Below are positions 49,164 through 59,554 of a DNA stretch of 64,000 nucleotides, one piece after another. Numbering within the stretch: the stretch's first letter is position 1; every line of letters starts with the position of its first letter. The notes beneath the pieces were generated by a model. That model ran no database searches and was not told the origin of the DNA. It saw only the letters and a program-made list of their open reading frames with translations. A program made the translations under genes and the position numbers. Source of the stretch: Luscinia megarhynchos (lineage: Eukaryota > Chordata > Aves > Passeriformes > Turdidae); assembly GCA_034336665.1 (NCBI GenBank), contig CM067569.1, forward strand, positions 7,974,820-8,038,819, written 5' to 3'.

Positions 49164-49241
49164 CCTACAAGAACATCATCAGAAAGCATTTATTCCAGAC
49201 CAGGTTCCAGTATACCTGGCTCTCCAGGCCACACTATCTAT
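49164..49241 (+). CDS. ABLIM1: ABLIM1 exon: linker, SESIYSRPG segment
   Basis: A 78-nt, 26-codon exon in phase 0 at both ends. Acceptor TTTTTCAG ends at 49163 and donor GTAAGT starts at 49242. The peptide starts PTRTSSESIYSRPGSSIPGS and ends PGHTIY. It is a Ser/Pro-rich, probably disordered linker following the LIM region, with many possible phosphorylation sites. The IYSRPGSS form separates ABLIM1 from the IISVPASS form of other paralogues. Confidence 0.97.
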
Positions 49242-49965
49242 GTAAGTATTCCTTCTGAAGAATGAGCTGCTGAGCCTTTGCTTGCACATGAACTGCTCAT
49301 GCTGAAATAAATCACTTTTATACTAAGGCTTTATTTTAGTGCTTAAATTGTTAAAACCTTCACCATGTAGCTTTCATAGCTACAGGATTTCAAGAGCAGG
49401 GCAGGCCTTTTCCAGGTCACATTTCTCTTGGAAAGGTAAATCTTTTGATGTCACTTGGTGGTGTGAAGAGGGACAGAGGGGAAGAGGGGTCATTCAAGTT
49501 TGTAAGGATTTTGTGAGATCTGTGCACTTTGATACACAGTTTTTGAGAGGTCTGCTCTCTGCACTTGGGGAATGTGGGGAGCAGGGTCAGCTGCACTAAA
49601 AGAAACCTGTCTGATTCAACACCTTTCAAATCAGAAATCAGATTTTTTGGTTGTAAAAGGAAAGGTGTGGTTAATTTAGGAAAAAAAAAAGTTATTAAGC
49701 ATGATGCTAAATTGCTGATTTTATCAATAACCTTGAGATTATATAGATGAAAATGTAGAGTAAACCACAGAAATTTGGCAGTTACATCTATAATAATGCA
49801 GAAAAAAATGTCCAAAATTACAAATCTCATGTCCTGAGTTAAACTCTAGTTCTATGCATTTCAACAACCACAAAAATATATATGATATATGAAAAGTGTT
49901 GACACTGCAGATATCAAAAGACAAAGCATGTCCTGGAGATGTGCCATTCTGTGGGTAATATCTAC

Positions 49966-49987
49966 TTCATAAACTGTAGTTTATGAA
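49966..49987. repeat. Short perfect inverted repeat (9-bp arms, 4-nt loop)
   Basis: TTCATAAAC, TGTA loop, GTTTATGAA. Could form a small hairpin; no following T run or other sign of function. Confidence 0.85.
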
Positions 49988-50949
49988 AATTAATTGCTGC
50001 TCAAAATCACCATCTGTGGAGAAACATAGCGGCCTAGATTGAGGTCTACAAAAATATCTGTAATAATTTATATTGGATTAAGAGAATCCAGACATATTTG
50101 CACCTTATTAACAAACTGGTAAAAATACTACAGAAATAACATATATTGATATACCTAAATATTTTAAGGATTAAAATGGTTTAAGGTATTTTTTTTATAT
50201 CTGGTAATTAAAAGCTAAACAGATTTGAATCTATTTGGAGAGAGTGAATGTCCTAAATATTTCAAACCTTGCTTTTCTAGCAAGAAAGGTTTTATATTGT
50301 TTCTAGTTTAAGGCATTGCTTAAGAGCCACCAAAACCACTGGTTAAAGAGCTTGAGAAGGCAAATATATATTAATCTGAAATTACTAGGTGCTAGCCCTC
50401 AGGAAGAAAAGAAGTGAACGTGAGTTTCCTTATGCAATCTACTATGAATAAAGTATCTTGTCGAAGTGTTGAAAAACAATTTGAATATCCTCTTTCAGTT
50501 TTAGTCATCAATGTATTTCTGTAAGGTAGGTAAAAATGTACGATGATTTATTTAAACTCTCTCTGTAAGTAAAGAAAGATATTAGTTATCTAAACTAAAT
50601 GTAAGGCCTCTTTATATCTCCCTCTAATGGGTGCAGCTGACTTTGGAATTTTTTTTCCTGCTTCTATTTTTTAATTAGCCAAGATCTCCTTGCAGTCTTA
50701 GTGGAAAAAATAGTCCATGCTTGCACCTTGTAGTTGGTGAGCAGTGGATGCTTTAGTCAGAAGCTTGGGCATAGTGATGAGTGCAATGTAACTATTTTAT
50801 TTGGGAGTTTGGATACCCAGTCCTGACAGTCCTCATTGTCTTTTTATTTCCTTCCAATAAGTTCTGTTTCCTCTTGTGTGCACAGTTATCAATTGAGTAT
50901 CTGTCTGTGGTCTTCAGCATGAAATCCTTTTGTAATCTCTGTAATCTGC

Positions 50950-51066
50950 AAACTAAATGGATGTTATCACCCATTTTACATATGGGAAAACAAGAGCAGA
51001 AAGGTGAAAATACTTGCCTGAGGCCACAAAATGAGTATTTGCAGAGCTGAAGTTTCCAGCTCCTTA
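50950..51066 (-). mobile_element. MIR-like ancient SINE remnant, antisense
   Basis: CCCATTTTACATATGGGAAA, then ACAAGAGCAGAAAGGTGAAA, ACTTGCCTGAGGCCACAAAA and GCAGAGCTGAAGTTTCCAGC follow the order of the reverse-complemented MIR core (CCCATTTTACAGATGGGGAAACTG...ACTTGCCCAAGGTCACA...GCAGAGCTGGGATT). Order and spacing make chance unlikely. Confidence 0.65.
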
Positions 51067-51326
51067 CTGGGGATAAAAAACTTTTGTAACTAGATCTATA
51101 TATGCCATGTTCTTTCTTCCCTAAGAGAAGAGAAAACACTGTGAGCTGCTGCAGAGGAGGCCTGCTGGAGAAGAACAAGAAGCATTCAGTCCACATATGT
51201 AGGGTGCCAAAAAGGGGTTTCCATAGCAACAGTGTGACAACAAATACACAAAATCATGAATTGTGTAAAACAGAAATTGCCAGTGCATTTGTGTAAGTTA
51301 ATTTGTCTTCTGTCTTTGACCTTTAG

Positions 51327-51482
51327 GCAAAAGTAGACAATGAAATCCTTGATTACAAGGATTTAGCAGCCATTCCCAAAGTCAAGGCCATTTATGACAT
51401 TGAACGTCCAGACCTAATTACTTATGAGCCATTCTACACCTCCGCCTACGAGGACAGACAGGAGAGACAGAGTCTTGGAGAG
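51327..51482 (+). CDS. ABLIM1: ABLIM1 exon: linker, AKVDNEILDYKDLAA segment
   Basis: A 156-nt, 52-codon exon in phase 0 at both ends, with acceptor CTTTAG ending at 51326 and donor GTAATG at 51483. The peptide starts AKVDNEILDYKDLAAIPKVK, continues AIYDIERPDLITYEPFY and ends TSAYEDRQERQSLGE. This is the most conserved part of the ABLIM linker, shared with dematin-like relatives. Against the human form I remember (TSGYDDKQER), the bird has TSAYEDRQER, all conservative changes. Confidence 0.97.
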
Positions 51483-52904
51483 GTAATGACCCACCAGCAC
51501 CTGTTCCTGTGCCCTGCATCCAGAGCCTGCTTCGCTTCCCATTGGCACTCCTGGAGGTTGTTCTGCTGCTGTTCACACTGCTTCGTGTCTGTCTCATCCG
51601 GGGTGCTGGGGGGACACATGTGACACTGCAGGGTTAGACACCTGCACTAACACGGGGTGCAGCCTGTCTCTGTGTGCTTCCTCATAGCCCCCATGGAGAT
51701 CCTGATCTTTGGGAATGGCAAGGTCCAGAACCCCAGTGTGCTCTCGTGCTGTGGAGCACCAATATTCACAAGGAGAATAGGAGGAATACCCTGATATTCT
51801 ATGGACTAGGAGCAGCAGGATACTTATCTCACAGATACTGAAGGGAAATACATATCACCAGAGCACTTTGCCAGACACACTGGATGAAATTGTGTCAGGA
51901 TGAAGTGCTCTTCCACCTGGGAAAGCACGTTGTGTTATAGGAATGCCTGCCTCACATTTTAACCTGCTGACATTTAGTAAGGATTCTTGTATCGTGCAGC
52001 AATAAGAAAAAAACTATGTCATTTATTCTTCTAAGCTTGTGTGTGAAGGTATCTTTCAGCTTGTTGGTCCCCAGTTTCCTCAGGTGAATTTCCATAGCTG
52101 CAATTACTAATTACATGATTCCAGTGCAGTCTGGGAAGCAGGTTATGTCATGTAATACCATCTGTCTGTGAATCAGGCTTCATGAATGCAAATCTAAGTG
52201 GACGTGGAAATGGATTTGCCACTGCAATCTCAGTGACCTTACTGACTGTAACTGAATTGAGTGTGAAGAGAAATTGAAGAAGAATGATTTACTGTAATAC
52301 TTTCATGCACCAGTGGTCTGTAGATGACCAGATCAGTTGACTGCTAATTTGGTTTCTTATCAGTGTTCTGCCCACTAGCAGGTCAGAACTGCATCAGTTT
52401 TTCTCCTTTGTTCTTTAATGTTTTATAGAGTTAGTTTTTTTAAATAATATACTGAAAATTCAGCTCAGGAATAAAATAAGAGATTAACAGGTCAGAATAT
52501 TACAGAATTTCTCCCTTCCAGTTTATGTAGGTAGTGAATCCAGCTGGCATCTGGTTCAAAACCACTGTGAGATGTATTGGTGACCTCTGACCGGTTCCAA
52601 CAGGCCTGACCCATTCCACAAAACCTGCTACAAGCACATTTCTCTTGTTAGTCACACAGGGGAACTAATCACAGCAGAGAAGGTGAACTTTATGTTAATC
52701 CTTAAAGGGAAGCTTCTTACTGACAAAGCAGTATGTTGGAAGCTGATAAAGCAATATGGTGTAAGTTTTCTGCTGTTATGCTTGTTCTGGGAATAAGCAG
52801 AAGCCTTTGGGGTTTTCTTACACCATATTTTCACTAGCACTAAATTCAGTTAATTTCTAGTGACTAAAGAAATTTGTTCTAGAAATATAAGGGGCTCTCA
52901 CCTT

Positions 52905-53050
52905 TTCAGATCATGGGGTTTCACCCAATGCTACTGCTGACTTCTGTCACCTTGGGCAAGTTACCTCACCTCTTTGTATCTGTTTCTCATGCCTTCCCTT
53001 GCCCTAATGAGAACACAAGCCCATTGGGGTGGAGTGATCCCTTACCCTGT
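52905..53050 (+). mobile_element. MIR-like ancient SINE remnant, sense
   Basis: CTTCTGTCACCTTGGGCAAG, TTACCTCACCTCTTTGTATC and TGTTTCTCATGCC match the order of the MIR core (TGTGACCTTGGGCAAGTTAC, then TTAACCTCTCTGTGCCTCAG, TTTCCTCATC). The downstream part is too diverged to place. Confidence 0.65.
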
Positions 53051-53287
53051 GTTTGTGTTGTGGTAATCGAGTGACAGCAATGTTAGTACAACATGCATCA
53101 GCCCCCATCATCTTTAAAAAGCAAAGAAGGTGACATGTTTAGTCGTGCAGACAGTGATTTTTCCTGCATTCTCTTTACAAAGGGTGTGTATGTGATGGTG
53201 TTAAATAAAAGGGGTCCCTCAGTTTATGCTTGTAGACTAGAAATGCCCCTTACCATGATTTAAAAAGAAAAAAATCTGCATTCTCAG

Positions 53288-53429
53288 CGAAGAAAGGGAT
53301 CGTCCCCCCGCTGGCTCCATCCCGCGCGGTCCCGGCGCCCTCTCGCGGGCTGGCCCCGCCTTCATCAGCCTGCAGAGACCAGAAATTCATTAGAAACTGA
53401 CGAGACCCAAAATTAATTGTCTGCTGCCG
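53288..53429 (+). promoter_or_regulatory. Small CpG-dense patch, possible alternative start
   Basis: About 75 bp (53288-53360) contain some 11 CpGs, including CCCGCGCGG and CTCGCGGG, in an otherwise CpG-poor intron. About 70 bp further, CTGCTGCCG is followed by GTGAGA, a possible donor at 53430. A transcript starting here would splice to 55836, and the first in-frame ATG would be in the 57122 exon (MIHRSTSQ). CpG retention suggests an unmethylated regulatory element, but there is no direct evidence of transcription. Confidence 0.3.
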
Positions 53430-53917
53430 GTGAGAAAGTGTCCAGAAACTTCCTGGTGTTCAGGTTCTTCGGCACCTGTCACTTCTGCCTTGCAAGCAGC
53501 AGCCTGATGAGCACTGAACCCACCTCCAGCTTTAGCTGGGTATAAATTGATAAGCAGCACTTTATGTCCTTTATTTCAAATATTCTGCTTGTTGAAAGCA
53601 CTAAATGCTCTAAAAAACCTTTCACTAAACAAGAAGACATGAAATGAAAAAAGGATTTTTTTTTTTAACATGATAGATGCTTCAAAAGGAGTGGAGATCC
53701 CACCTGGTAGTTCAGTTAAAAGACAGCTAAAATGGCATCAGTGTCAAATGCTGGAACTTGTGTTGCTGAATGACACCTGCACGAATTAGCAGAAATTTCC
53801 TAGATGACAAAATGACCTATGTGGCTTCAGGTATTAGAGCAGACTCTCAGATCTCAAAGCAATAGAGAATTGAGCCTGTTGCAGTAGAAATTTTTACGTG
53901 CATTTGGTCAGAACCAG

Positions 53918-53999
53918 CCCTCTTCCCCCTTCCTCCTTTCCCTTTCCCCTTCCCATTCCTCTACTCCCTTCCTCTTCCCCTTCCCTCCTCCCCTTCCTC
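53918..53999. repeat. Polypyrimidine tract (about 80 bp of C and T)
   Basis: Nearly unbroken C/T with two A interruptions. Too far from a convincing AG-flanked exon to be an obvious splice signal. Long homopurine-homopyrimidine tracts can form triplex DNA, though no mirror symmetry is evident. Confidence 0.85.
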
Positions 54000-55835
54000 A
54001 TCTGGAGTCTTCACTCTATTTCCACTGGTTTCCTGTTCTGGAATGGAGCTGATTTACTCACTCACCTGCACGGAGCATTTCAAACTGATCATAGTGTGGC
54101 CTTCTGTGTTAGACCGGGTTTTGAAAGGTGGAGAACCAAACATTCCCTGGCAGCCTCAGAGTTTGAGATCTGACAGTTCACCCGTGCATGATAAAACAGT
54201 AATTTGGCTGCTGAGTGAGGTTCCATTTCCCAAAAAGCAACGAGATGATGTCAGCTAGTGATGGAGTGAAAATACATGAAAGGAAAAATACCTGGATTCA
54301 GCATACTACTTTCTGGGCTGCCTTCCCAGTTTTAGATTCCCATGACTACCTTTTACTGTAGCCACTACCTCAGCATCCAGGTAACCCCAGCAGATTATAT
54401 AAATTAGTTTATTTAGAGTAACACATGAATTGCAAGTAGAAAAATGTGTGAATGCACCTCATAACACATGTTTTTTTCATTCATATTGAAAGTTTTAGGT
54501 TAGCTCTCAGTTTTTATAGAGGATGTTGTTCCAAACCACTCTGTATGGAATGTTTCATGTGAAGCAAGGTTTTTACAGCTGCTGCTGTTAGATGATAGGA
54601 ATTAGGAAAATATGAATGTGAAAGACTTTTGAGGCTTTGATGGAAAGTAGCAAAAGTCTTTAACAGCTGTATGGAAACTTACTGAAAAGGAGATGTCCTT
54701 TATCCAATAAAAAACTTTGCTCCTTTGTTTGGATACTTAGTATTCCCAGTGTCACCAGCCCCATGAGAGTGAATGGTCTCTCAGACCAAAATTTATGGAT
54801 ATTTACAAGCTGGATATTTATTACCAGAAACTCTGCATACATTTTAAACTACTGTTATTGTACATTAGTGTAGTAGTTGGACCAGAATCGGCAGTTTTGC
54901 TTCTGAGATATTCTCTTAATAGCTATATCATTCTATAATTAAAAGTATAATCTCTTGCCCAGTTTATTATGACAAATAATATTGAAGTTATGTGCACAAA
55001 GGAAATAATTGAATCCTGATCTCCCAGCTTCAAATTGTCTGGTGGTTGAAGAGCACATAACTGGTAATTACCCATGGCCTTTAGCCTGATTTGCATAATC
55101 ATGTGTTTCTTCTAAAGGTATTTCTTGCCTCAGTTTCCCTATCCATGTTGCAGAAACTTTTCATAATATTGTGCATATTTCTGCCCACTGGCCTTTGTGC
55201 AGCTCTTTCAATACACATGCTTGTAATTCCTGTCTGTTCTCCTTATGTAACCATGGAGCAACACAGAGATTTAAAGGAGGTCATATCAAAGAAATGTTGA
55301 TGACAACTACGTGCTCCTCTGCATGGCTATGAAATGTAAGGCCTTGGGGAGAAGCACATTTTTGCCAGAGTGTATGTTGGAGGGGAAAACGTGCTTCATC
55401 CTGAAAGATATTCTGATTTTCCATGCAAAGCTCTGAGTTTATTTATTTTTAATTTCCATTTTAAAGATTTCTTCATGACAGGCGTGGTTATTAAATTAAT
55501 AAGCCTTTCTGATTTTGATCTTTACAGCTATGTTTTAATTACCACAGTGATTAGAAGGCTAAGATGATCTTGCATGGTACTTGACTGAATTAATCACGCT
55601 TATAAAGATTCTCCCAGATACTTTAAACATCAATGATTTATGGACCAGTCCCTGAGCCATGTGGAAAAAGCAGGTTCCAGTGCTGGAATAGCCTCAGTAA
55701 TTTCTGCATTGCCACTTTACATTGTCATATGTCAGAGTATCTGCAGCAATGTTTAGATTACCATTTTCTGGCCCAGAATAAACAATGCTATTTCAATCTA
55801 TTTCAATGATAACCTTATTTTTTATGTCTTTGCAG

Positions 55836-55871
55836 TCTCCAAGGACATTATCACCTACCCCTTCTGCAGAA
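55836..55871 (+). CDS. ABLIM1: ABLIM1 microexon (12 codons, SPRTLSPTPSAE)
   Basis: A 36-nt exon in phase 0 at both ends. Acceptor TTTGCAG ends at 55835 and donor GTAAGT starts at 55872. The peptide SPRTLSPTPSAE is identical to the ABLIM1 segment I know and contains SP and TP sites that proline-directed kinases could phosphorylate. Its small size and symmetrical phase make it a plausible alternative exon. Confidence 0.95.
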
Positions 55872-57121
55872 GTAAGTTTGGTGGAACCTTTGGGGGCAGT
55901 GTCCTACTGTGATTAGAATTATTCCCTCGAGCCAGTGCAGGCACTGGGTTTGTTGTCAGTCAGATCCATCTCTGTTTGCCACACAGGCACGTTTTCTCAA
56001 TGTTGAAACTTAGCAAATATTATTTCTAAGAAGGAAATGTGAAGCTCTTATTGAGAGATTGTACAAAAAAGTGGGGCTGCCACTCCTCCCACTTGCTGTC
56101 TGTAAAGCAGAGCCCTTTGTCCAGCAGGCGTCACTTCTGGTTCGTTCCTGCTGCTTGTGGCACAGGCTGAGTCAGATCTCAGAGCTGCAGGATTTACAGG
56201 AGACAAAATGCTGCTCTAAACATCTAAATATTAACCCATGTTTGCCACTGAAACATTTGCAGTTTTGTCTTGAAGAAAACATAACTATGGTCTGATTTGG
56301 TTTTGCTTTACCAGAGGAGTTAATTTGAACATCATAATAACACAAAACATTTGGGAAGTCAGTTGTCAGGATAAAATAGATGCTCTTGCAGAATCATTAT
56401 CATTGCATTATCCTGTTGCTTATTTGCAGCATAAAGGTTGTACTTATTGCTACTAGTTAAAATTAAGGGTTTATAAAATTTCTTGTAAATCTTCATGTAT
56501 TAATCAGTCCTTTCCCTTTTGTCCTGGTTTAGTTTGCTTCGTGGAGGGTGGGGGGTAAGGGTGTTATTTGTTTTGAATTTTTTTGGTTTTTTCTTTTATT
56601 GGCTTTTTTTTTTTACCCCCAGGAAACCAAGTAAACTGAATTTTGCTATACAAAGTGTCATGTTTACAGATGCATGGGGAATCTGATTTAGATACAAATA
56701 CCTGCTGATGTAGCTGGTGACACATGGTGAATTTAGCCACAGAGAGCTCTGCTGCAGCTATTGAATTCTTGCTGGTCTCCAAGCCAGCTTGCTGATGGCC
56801 AGCTCATGTGTCTTGTGCAGGACACACATGCTCTGGATGCAGCTTCCCCTATGGAGTCAGGGAATATGGGCAAATCTAGGATTATTATGGAGTTTAGTAG
56901 AAATTACAGGTGGAGCTGGAACCTTCCAAGACTGAATTCTGACTGTAAAAATGGGTTGGAGCAGATCCTTGGAGAGCAGTGCTGATGAAGTAGGTTGGAA
57001 GCTGAAGGGATGTTGCTATTTCAGTCGCTTCTGCTGATGCCTTCAGACCCATGGAAGTTAAGTGCTGCTAAAAACGTGTTGTGTGCATTTACATTTATCA
57101 GTGGACGCCTCTGTCCTGCAG
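55872..57121. other. ABLIM1: ABLIM1 intron (1.25 kb)
   Basis: Donor GTAAGT and acceptor CTGCAG ending at 57121. Contains a G-rich stretch near 56.54 kb followed by T runs. No other content recognised. Confidence 0.8.
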
Positions 57122-57251
57122 GGCTACCAGGACGTGCGGGACCGCATGATTCACAGGTCCACCAGCCAGGGCTCCATCAACTCTCCCGTCTACAGCCGGC
57201 ACAGCTACACCCCCACCATGTCCCGCTCCCCCCAGCACTTCCACAGACCTG
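57122..57251 (+). CDS. ABLIM1: ABLIM1 exon: linker, GYQDVRDRMIHRSTSQ segment
   Basis: A 130-nt exon: 43 codons plus one base. Acceptor GTCCTGCAG ends at 57121 and donor GTAAGG starts at 57252. The peptide starts GYQDVRDRMIHRSTSQGSIN, continues SPVYSRHSYTPTMSRSPQ and ends HFHRP. It is a basic Ser/Tyr-rich linker segment, and its GC content is well above the introns. The phase-1 end fits the next exons I know from ABLIM1 (HRPG... or HRPD...) and also the candidate exon at 59498. The internal ATG at MIHR could serve as a start for a very short isoform, which is unproven. Confidence 0.97.
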
Positions 57252-59497
57252 GTAAGGGCAGCTGCACTGCAAATACGTGCAAAAATATTGTGTCTTTATT
57301 ATGCCACTCAGTGGTGCAGGGAAGCACTTCTTTCTCTTTGAAGTGGAAGTTTAGGATTGTGAAATTTTTGCGTATTTTAATGTCTCGTTTTCTACCTGTT
57401 TTTTTTTGTTCTGGATTGCCATGGTCTTTTGTACTAGGCTGTTTATTACATCATAAATATGCCTCTTCTTGTTTTGTTTCCAATCAATTATTCTGAAAAT
57501 ATTTGTATGTTTCTGAAAGGAAGAGAAAATTTGCAGCAGTGAATCACAAACTTAATTCCAGAGTTTGGGAAAAGTATCACATATTGGAAACAAAAATTAT
57601 GGCTTGACTGTACAGAAGTCAGTAATTTATTACTCTCTTGTAAAAAATTCTTTTAAAGTTTCATGCAGCCATAGAATCTCATATTCAAAAGCAAAACACC
57701 CATCTGTTCCAAATTGCTAGTCATTTTTTGAGACATGGACTCAGAAGATACCTTTTTAATTAAAGCTGTAGGCAATTGTCTGGGAACACTTGAAAACACA
57801 AACTTTACTTTCTGGTTTAGCAGAGATGTGCAAGTCCTATGTGCAATATAGAAAATGTACAGGTTCATTCAGGTTCCCAGTGCCTTCAAAATTACTGGTT
57901 GTGTATCTAAAAGCAAGATATGAAAATGAATTATTCATCTACAAACTGCATAAAAATGTATTGCTAAATGCTGCTTATTGAAGACTTTTCAAGAGTGATT
58001 TTATTGTGTATGGTAATGAATTAAATCTTTGTGATCTGTTTTTAAATTAAGTTACAATTGCATGGTTTCATCTTCCTTGGTGATTACAGCTGAACAGTTG
58101 GGATGCCAAATGCCCATATGCAATAGGAGCTGCATTTTTAAAATTAAAGATTTATAATAGAGCCACCACTGTGGAACTTGAATGCTGTAGCCATTTCCTA
58201 GTGGGGGTGGGCTGAAAGCAGCCGATTGTGTCTGTCAGTGAATGACTTAAGGGACCCAAGGGAGGTGGGACAGAAGCAAATTGTGTCTGATACTTAGCGC
58301 TGACAACATGACTGTGTTTTAAGATGACGTTACAACTGAAACTGAAAGAGACATGAAAATGTGAAAAAGCTGCAAACTTCAGTCCCTTGATTCTCCACTT
58401 CTGAGGGGGTTATTCCATTTTTATCTGTTGTCTCTATGAACAAATCCAGGCCCTGTTCCAGACTTGACTGTGATTGAGTTTTACTGTCTGTGTTCAGTCA
58501 AAGAGCTTCCCCAGAAGCAATCTCTGTTTATCTAACTCTTGTGATGGGCAGATGGGCTCAAGCCAGTGTTGTGATCGAGTGTACAATCTTCCAAAGTCCA
58601 CAGCCTGCAGGATTTTCTAAAGAGATATTTGTTCAAACTGATCTATGTTCAGATGATCTCATCTTGGGCTCACCTGTTACTGATCCTCATACAACACAGA
58701 AATAATTCTGTACAATTTGTCATTGGATGTTTCCTACCCTGTTTGGGGGTAATTGTTAAAGCTACTTTAATAATTTTCCTACAGTAATTATGATTGAATA
58801 ATAGCACAAATATATGTTGGGTTTTTTTCTCCTAGTGGCACTTCTTTTCACTATTTTGCAAGAATAATTTCTCTCTGAATAAATCCAGTGGCCCCAGATC
58901 ACTTCTTGTTGCTCCCAGCTAGCCCTTGAGAGAGAAATGAACTGCTGCACTGACGTTGTCAGCATAAGGTTCTTCAAAAGTCAAGTGCTACAAGTTCTGA
59001 AAAAGTTTGCAGCCTTTTCCTCCCTAGTGGTGCCCTAGCTGATGTTGGCAGCATTTTTGGAATTTCTTAAAACAATAGAAAACAGCTTCCATGCCTCTTG
59101 ACTGACATATTTTGGTCAGGCACTTTTCAAACCAGCTGCTTTCTTAACTAATGAGTGTCAGTGTTTGTGATGTTTGCATGCTGGTAGCAGGCCACTTTCT
59201 GGTAACAAGGCATTGGCCAGAAGCTCATTAAGCCAATGATGTTATGCTAAATCAGCCACGCAGTTCAAACCTGAGCCTCTCTCCTAACACTTCCTGTAAT
59301 TATGTCTTAACATTTACGGGCCCTTTGGTGCGTCTTTAACCGCTTTGGTTTTGGTTTGGTTTTTCTTTTCCTCCTTCCTTCTTTCCAGAATCCTAATTGT
59401 TCAATGCTTTTTTTTGTTTGGAAGCGTCCCTCCCTGCCTGTCTCTCACTGTGTTCTTTGTCTCCGTTCTGTGCTGCCGCGTGTCCCCGGCGCCGCAG

Positions 59498-59554
59498 AGC
59501 TGCTGGCTGTGGGGGCCGCGCGCTCCCTCCGCCGCCTCACGGCCCGCGCCGCAG
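59498..59554 (+). CDS. ABLIM1: Candidate unrecognised cassette exon (19 codons)
   Basis: A 57-nt, very GC-rich segment. Upstream is about 90 bp of pyrimidine-rich sequence (CCTGCCTGTCTCTCACTGTG and onward) ending GCCGCAG at 59497; downstream is the strong donor GCAG|GTAAGG. It starts and ends in phase 1, matching the phase-1 end of the exon at 57122, and is open in that frame. Joined to the previous base it encodes ELLAVGAARSLRRLTARAA, a basic Ala/Arg/Leu-rich peptide that could form an amphipathic helix. I do not recall this peptide in ABLIM1. It may be a lineage-specific alternative exon or a chance combination in a CpG-rich patch. Confidence 0.5.

Larger units (their letters stand above)
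49242..51326. other. ABLIM1: ABLIM1 intron (2.1 kb)
   Basis: Donor GTAAGT and acceptor CTTTAG ending at 51326. Contains a 9-bp-arm hairpin (49966-49987) and an antisense MIR-like remnant (50950-51066). No other content recognised. Confidence 0.8.
51483..55835. other. ABLIM1: ABLIM1 intron (4.4 kb)
   Basis: Donor GTAATG and acceptor TTTGCAG ending at 55835. Holds a MIR-like SINE remnant (52905-53050), a CpG-dense patch (53288-53360) and a polypyrimidine tract (53918-53999). A GCCTCAGTTTCCCTATCC string at about 55.13 kb also resembles part of MIR. No further exon recognised. Confidence 0.8.
1104..57251 (+). other. ABLIM1: ABLIM1 gene, internal part (LIM2 end to linker)
   Basis: This span covers all the confidently recognised exons of a plus-strand gene; the 5' exons (LIM1, first half of LIM2) and 3' exons (rest of linker, villin headpiece) lie outside the window. 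ABLIM1 is a cytoplasmic scaffold with four N-terminal LIM zinc-binding domains and a C-terminal dematin-type villin headpiece that binds F-actin; it acts at the actin cytoskeleton in neurons, retina and muscle (family knowledge). The assignment to ABLIM1 rather than ABLIM2 or ABLIM3 rests on paralogue-specific peptides such as CAGCGRDIKNGQALLALDKQ, SESIYSRPGSSIPGSPGHTI and SPRTLSPTPSAE. Splice phases agree across all nine main exons with no frameshift or stop, so the gene looks intact. Introns run from about 1.1 to 19.6 kb. At least one internal promoter and three alternative exons are suspected and listed separately. Confidence 0.95.

Noticed and set aside
49417..49830. 137-codon minus-strand frame
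   Set aside because: Intron sequence with no recognised domain; likely chance.
56520..56532. TGTCCTGGTTTAG, identical to the left end of the LTR at 13181
   Set aside because: Similarity stops after 13 bases and no matching right end with target duplication was found, so a second LTR is not supported.
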